Positions 62,151 through 64,000 of a DNA stretch of 64,000 nt are shown piece by piece (position 1 is the first letter of the stretch; each line of letters begins with the position of its first letter). A model generated the notes under the pieces. That model was given only the letters and a program-made list of their open reading frames with translations, searched no databases and was not told the DNA's origin. Both the position numbers and the translations under genes were made by a program. This DNA comes from Osedax fenrisi (Eukaryota > Annelida > Polychaeta > Sabellida > Siboglinidae), in NCBI GenBank assembly GCA_964019155.1, contig OZ025243.1:21073441-21137440 (forward strand), written 5' to 3'.

Positions 62151-62375
62151 GCCCCATTCACACCAAAAAAAGCCGCAGATTTTTCACCGATATGCGCAGT
62201 AACGAAGTCGTCGAGAAATCGTTACATATTTAGAGATATCTCCAAATAATTAATAGCGATATTGTCACGATATCGGTGATATATTGGTGATATATCGGTA
62301 GGGGTGTAGCACAGAGAGAGAGAAAATCGGTACGATATCGGTGAAAAATCGGCCGCCTTTTTTGGTTTGACAGAA
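62151..62375. mobile_element. Nested MITE inside the hAT element
   Basis: CACCAAAAAAAGCCGCAGAT at 62161 is mirrored near 62345-62370 (inverted: AACCAAAAAAGGCGGCCGAT), and both arms continue into TTTTTCACCGATATC. The interior repeats CGATATCGGTGATATAT-type words. It is GC-richer than the host element. The exact ends (perhaps GCCCCATTCACACC) and target duplication are not resolved. Confidence 0.6.
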
Positions 62376-62505
62376 GCTTAATATTGTAAAAAAATATATA
62401 TATTAAACAATAGAACTAATAATATTTTCATTGAGAAATTATTTGAATGTATTAATTATTTGATTTTATACCAGTATATTTAATTAAATATATCTATAGA
62501 TATTG

Positions 62506-62512
<7 letters not shown>

Positions 62513-62541
<29 letters not shown>
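62513..62541. repeat. (TA)n microsatellite
   Basis: A short TA run inside the hAT element. A similar but longer run lies at 63237-63281 in block Y. Confidence 0.9.
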
Positions 62542-62546
<5 letters not shown>

Positions 62547-63234
62547 CTGAATAGAATATTTATGTTTATATATATATATACTATATATAACTATATATAT
62601 GAAATTAAATATAGTTAAACAAATATTCTTTACAATACTGTATAACTATTTAGTAATATTTTCATTGTGTAATTTTATGAATATATAGCACAGTATGATT
62701 TTATTTCATTTATAAAATATATCCAATTACATCAACTTGTTAATTTTACAATATAAGGGTGGCAGACTCAAAATCCATTTGGAATTTAAAAAATAAATGT
62801 ACTATAAATGGCATAATTAAAGCAGAATGATAAAATGTTTGGACAAATTTTCAAATAAAGCTGCTAGATTAATTATCCATAACATTTATATATAAATGAA
62901 TCAATATTACTTTAAATTTCAAAATAAATTTTTTTTAAATATATTATATTTATGAGTACTAGGTTTTTTGCCAGTTTTTACTGGTTATTACCGGTTTTTA
63001 ACATTAATTAATATGGTAAGATAGGTCTTTACCGCTTTTTGTCATTTTTCCCGGTAAAAACATGGTTTTACCAAAATTAATGGAACCCTGGTTTATACAT
63101 AATGTATATTTAACTAATAATGTATATATATATATATTGGAAATTATAATTATATTAAAATATTAGCAAAATAGTTAAGATAGTGATTAAAATAATATTA
63201 ATGCAAAACAAAATTAATAATTAAATTATATTAA

Positions 63235-63284
<50 letters not shown>

Positions 63285-63592
63285 ATTTAAATATAAATAT
63301 TATTAATAACATAAGGTGCATTGTTACTAACACATTCTACTTCTTACAGCGAGAATATCCTGCAATACATTGCTATTTATTGATATACTGCAATACATTG
63401 ATATACTTATATGCCACAAGGCTGATGTCCAAGACAATTCGATGTCCGAGATGATGATACGTCCTTTAGCCAATCAGAACTGTTAACGGATGTGATTATC
63501 ATGATAATATAAAGTAATCACGAAATGCTAAAGTAATTAGTGATCGCATGATTTATATATTAAATAAAAGTTTATTTTCATTTTTTCTACTC

Positions 63593-63622
63593 TAGTAGTA
63601 GTAGTAGTATTAGTAGTAGTAA
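63593..63622. repeat. Short ancestral (AGT)n in block Y
   Basis: About nine AGT units with one ATT interruption, between the same flanks (TTTTTTCTACTCT and AACTAACCTTTAACTTCTGA) that bracket the LINE and kilobase AGT arrays in block X. Confidence 0.92.
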
Positions 63623-64000
63623 CTAACCTTTAACTTCTGAACATTATAGAAAAACTAATAATAATATATTAAACATTATGATTAATTAAAATACATGAAA
63701 TGTGTAATGTAAATGTAATAACATATTAAGTAGTAATTAAATAAATAATAAATTTATTTTTTATTAAATGTAAACAAAATAATTATTTTCAATGTAAACA
63801 AAATTATATTTTTCATAATATTAAAAAAAATAAATGTATTATTTAAATTTTATAATAAAAATTGCTATTACGTAAGCTAATTTTGTCTGGGAACTGTTTA
63901 CATATTTGCATACAAGTATTGAGAATAAAGTTGTGTTCGTTAGAGAGTTGTAAAATTTATATTCTAGTCAGGATATCTTAGAGAATTGGAATTTTGTCCA

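Larger units (their letters stand above)
61729..63090. mobile_element. Non-autonomous hAT element with 8-bp TSD
   Basis: A 1,362-bp element with ends CAGTCTTCCATAGGTTATTA and (inverted) CAGGGTTCCATTAATTTTGG. It is flanked by 8-bp duplications ATTTATAC (61721-61728) and GTTTATAC (63091-63098). The undisturbed paralog in block X has a single GTTTATAC near 55257. Both ends carry many GGTAATAACC/GGTAAAAACC motifs, as expected for subterminal transposase sites. There is no transposase frame. Confidence 0.88.
61591..64000. repeat. Tandem block Y
   Basis: A copy of block X: 61591-61728 matches 55136-55265, 63091-63592 matches 55266-55790, and 63620-63960 matches 60873-61230. It is interrupted by a hAT element and has only a short AGT tract where X has the LINE plus arrays. 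It runs to the window end. Confidence 0.8.

Overview
This window is eukaryotic, very AT-rich DNA, almost certainly from an invertebrate animal. It carries short exons scattered among long introns, a chitin-deacetylase-like secreted protein, calcium-binding-EGF-type exons split by phase-1 introns, tRNA-derived SINEs, L2/CR1-type and endonuclease-type LINEs, hAT, pogo-like and TTAA-flanked DNA elements, and kilobase-scale microsatellites. No bacterial operon logic, rRNA gene or CRISPR array was seen. I cannot place it to phylum.

Layout. 1-2.9 kb: AT-rich DNA, TA tracts, a 37-bp minisatellite and a pogo-like MITE. 2.9-10.2 kb: one 7-kb satellite of six-base words, interrupted by a SINE. The very long I/L-rich and V/L/S-rich reading frames there are satellite translations, not genes. 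10.2-13.9 kb: a small broken coding remnant, a palindromic MITE and a second SINE. 14.0-20.8 kb: a minus-strand multi-exon gene for a carbohydrate esterase family 4 (chitin-deacetylase-like) secreted protein. Five exons join in frame; a separate signal-peptide exon lies upstream. Its metal-binding and catalytic residues appear lost, and its last exon reads into a 12-bp minisatellite coding for a Thr-rich tail. 21-24.5 kb: a candidate plus-strand exon, inverted-repeat elements and a LINE fragment.

24.9-45.1 kb: a minus-strand locus of cysteine-rich, EGF-type exons. Its core is a tandem array of about 3.7-4.3 kb blocks (A-D) each holding the same set of exon-like segments. Some exons are intact (notably 30443-30574); many carry stops or frameshifts, and B and C share lesions. 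A plus-strand LINE endonuclease fragment sits inside. A signal-peptide exon with a perfect GTAAGT donor lies at 45.1 kb.

45.5-52.3 kb: long perfect AAT arrays, a LINE 3' remnant, a 1.1-kb purine-rich tract, featureless AT-rich DNA and a candidate minus-strand first exon. 52.3-64.0 kb: a SINE, then three tandem copies (W, X, Y) of a non-coding block, each opened by a different mobile element: a BED-finger hAT relic, an L2-type LINE bracketed by two kilobase AGT arrays, and a non-autonomous hAT with 8-bp target duplication.

Gene density is low: the two host loci make secreted or extracellular proteins, and the rest is repeats in several stages of decay. All gene models are read by eye; exon edges are supported by splice motifs and phase, not by transcripts.
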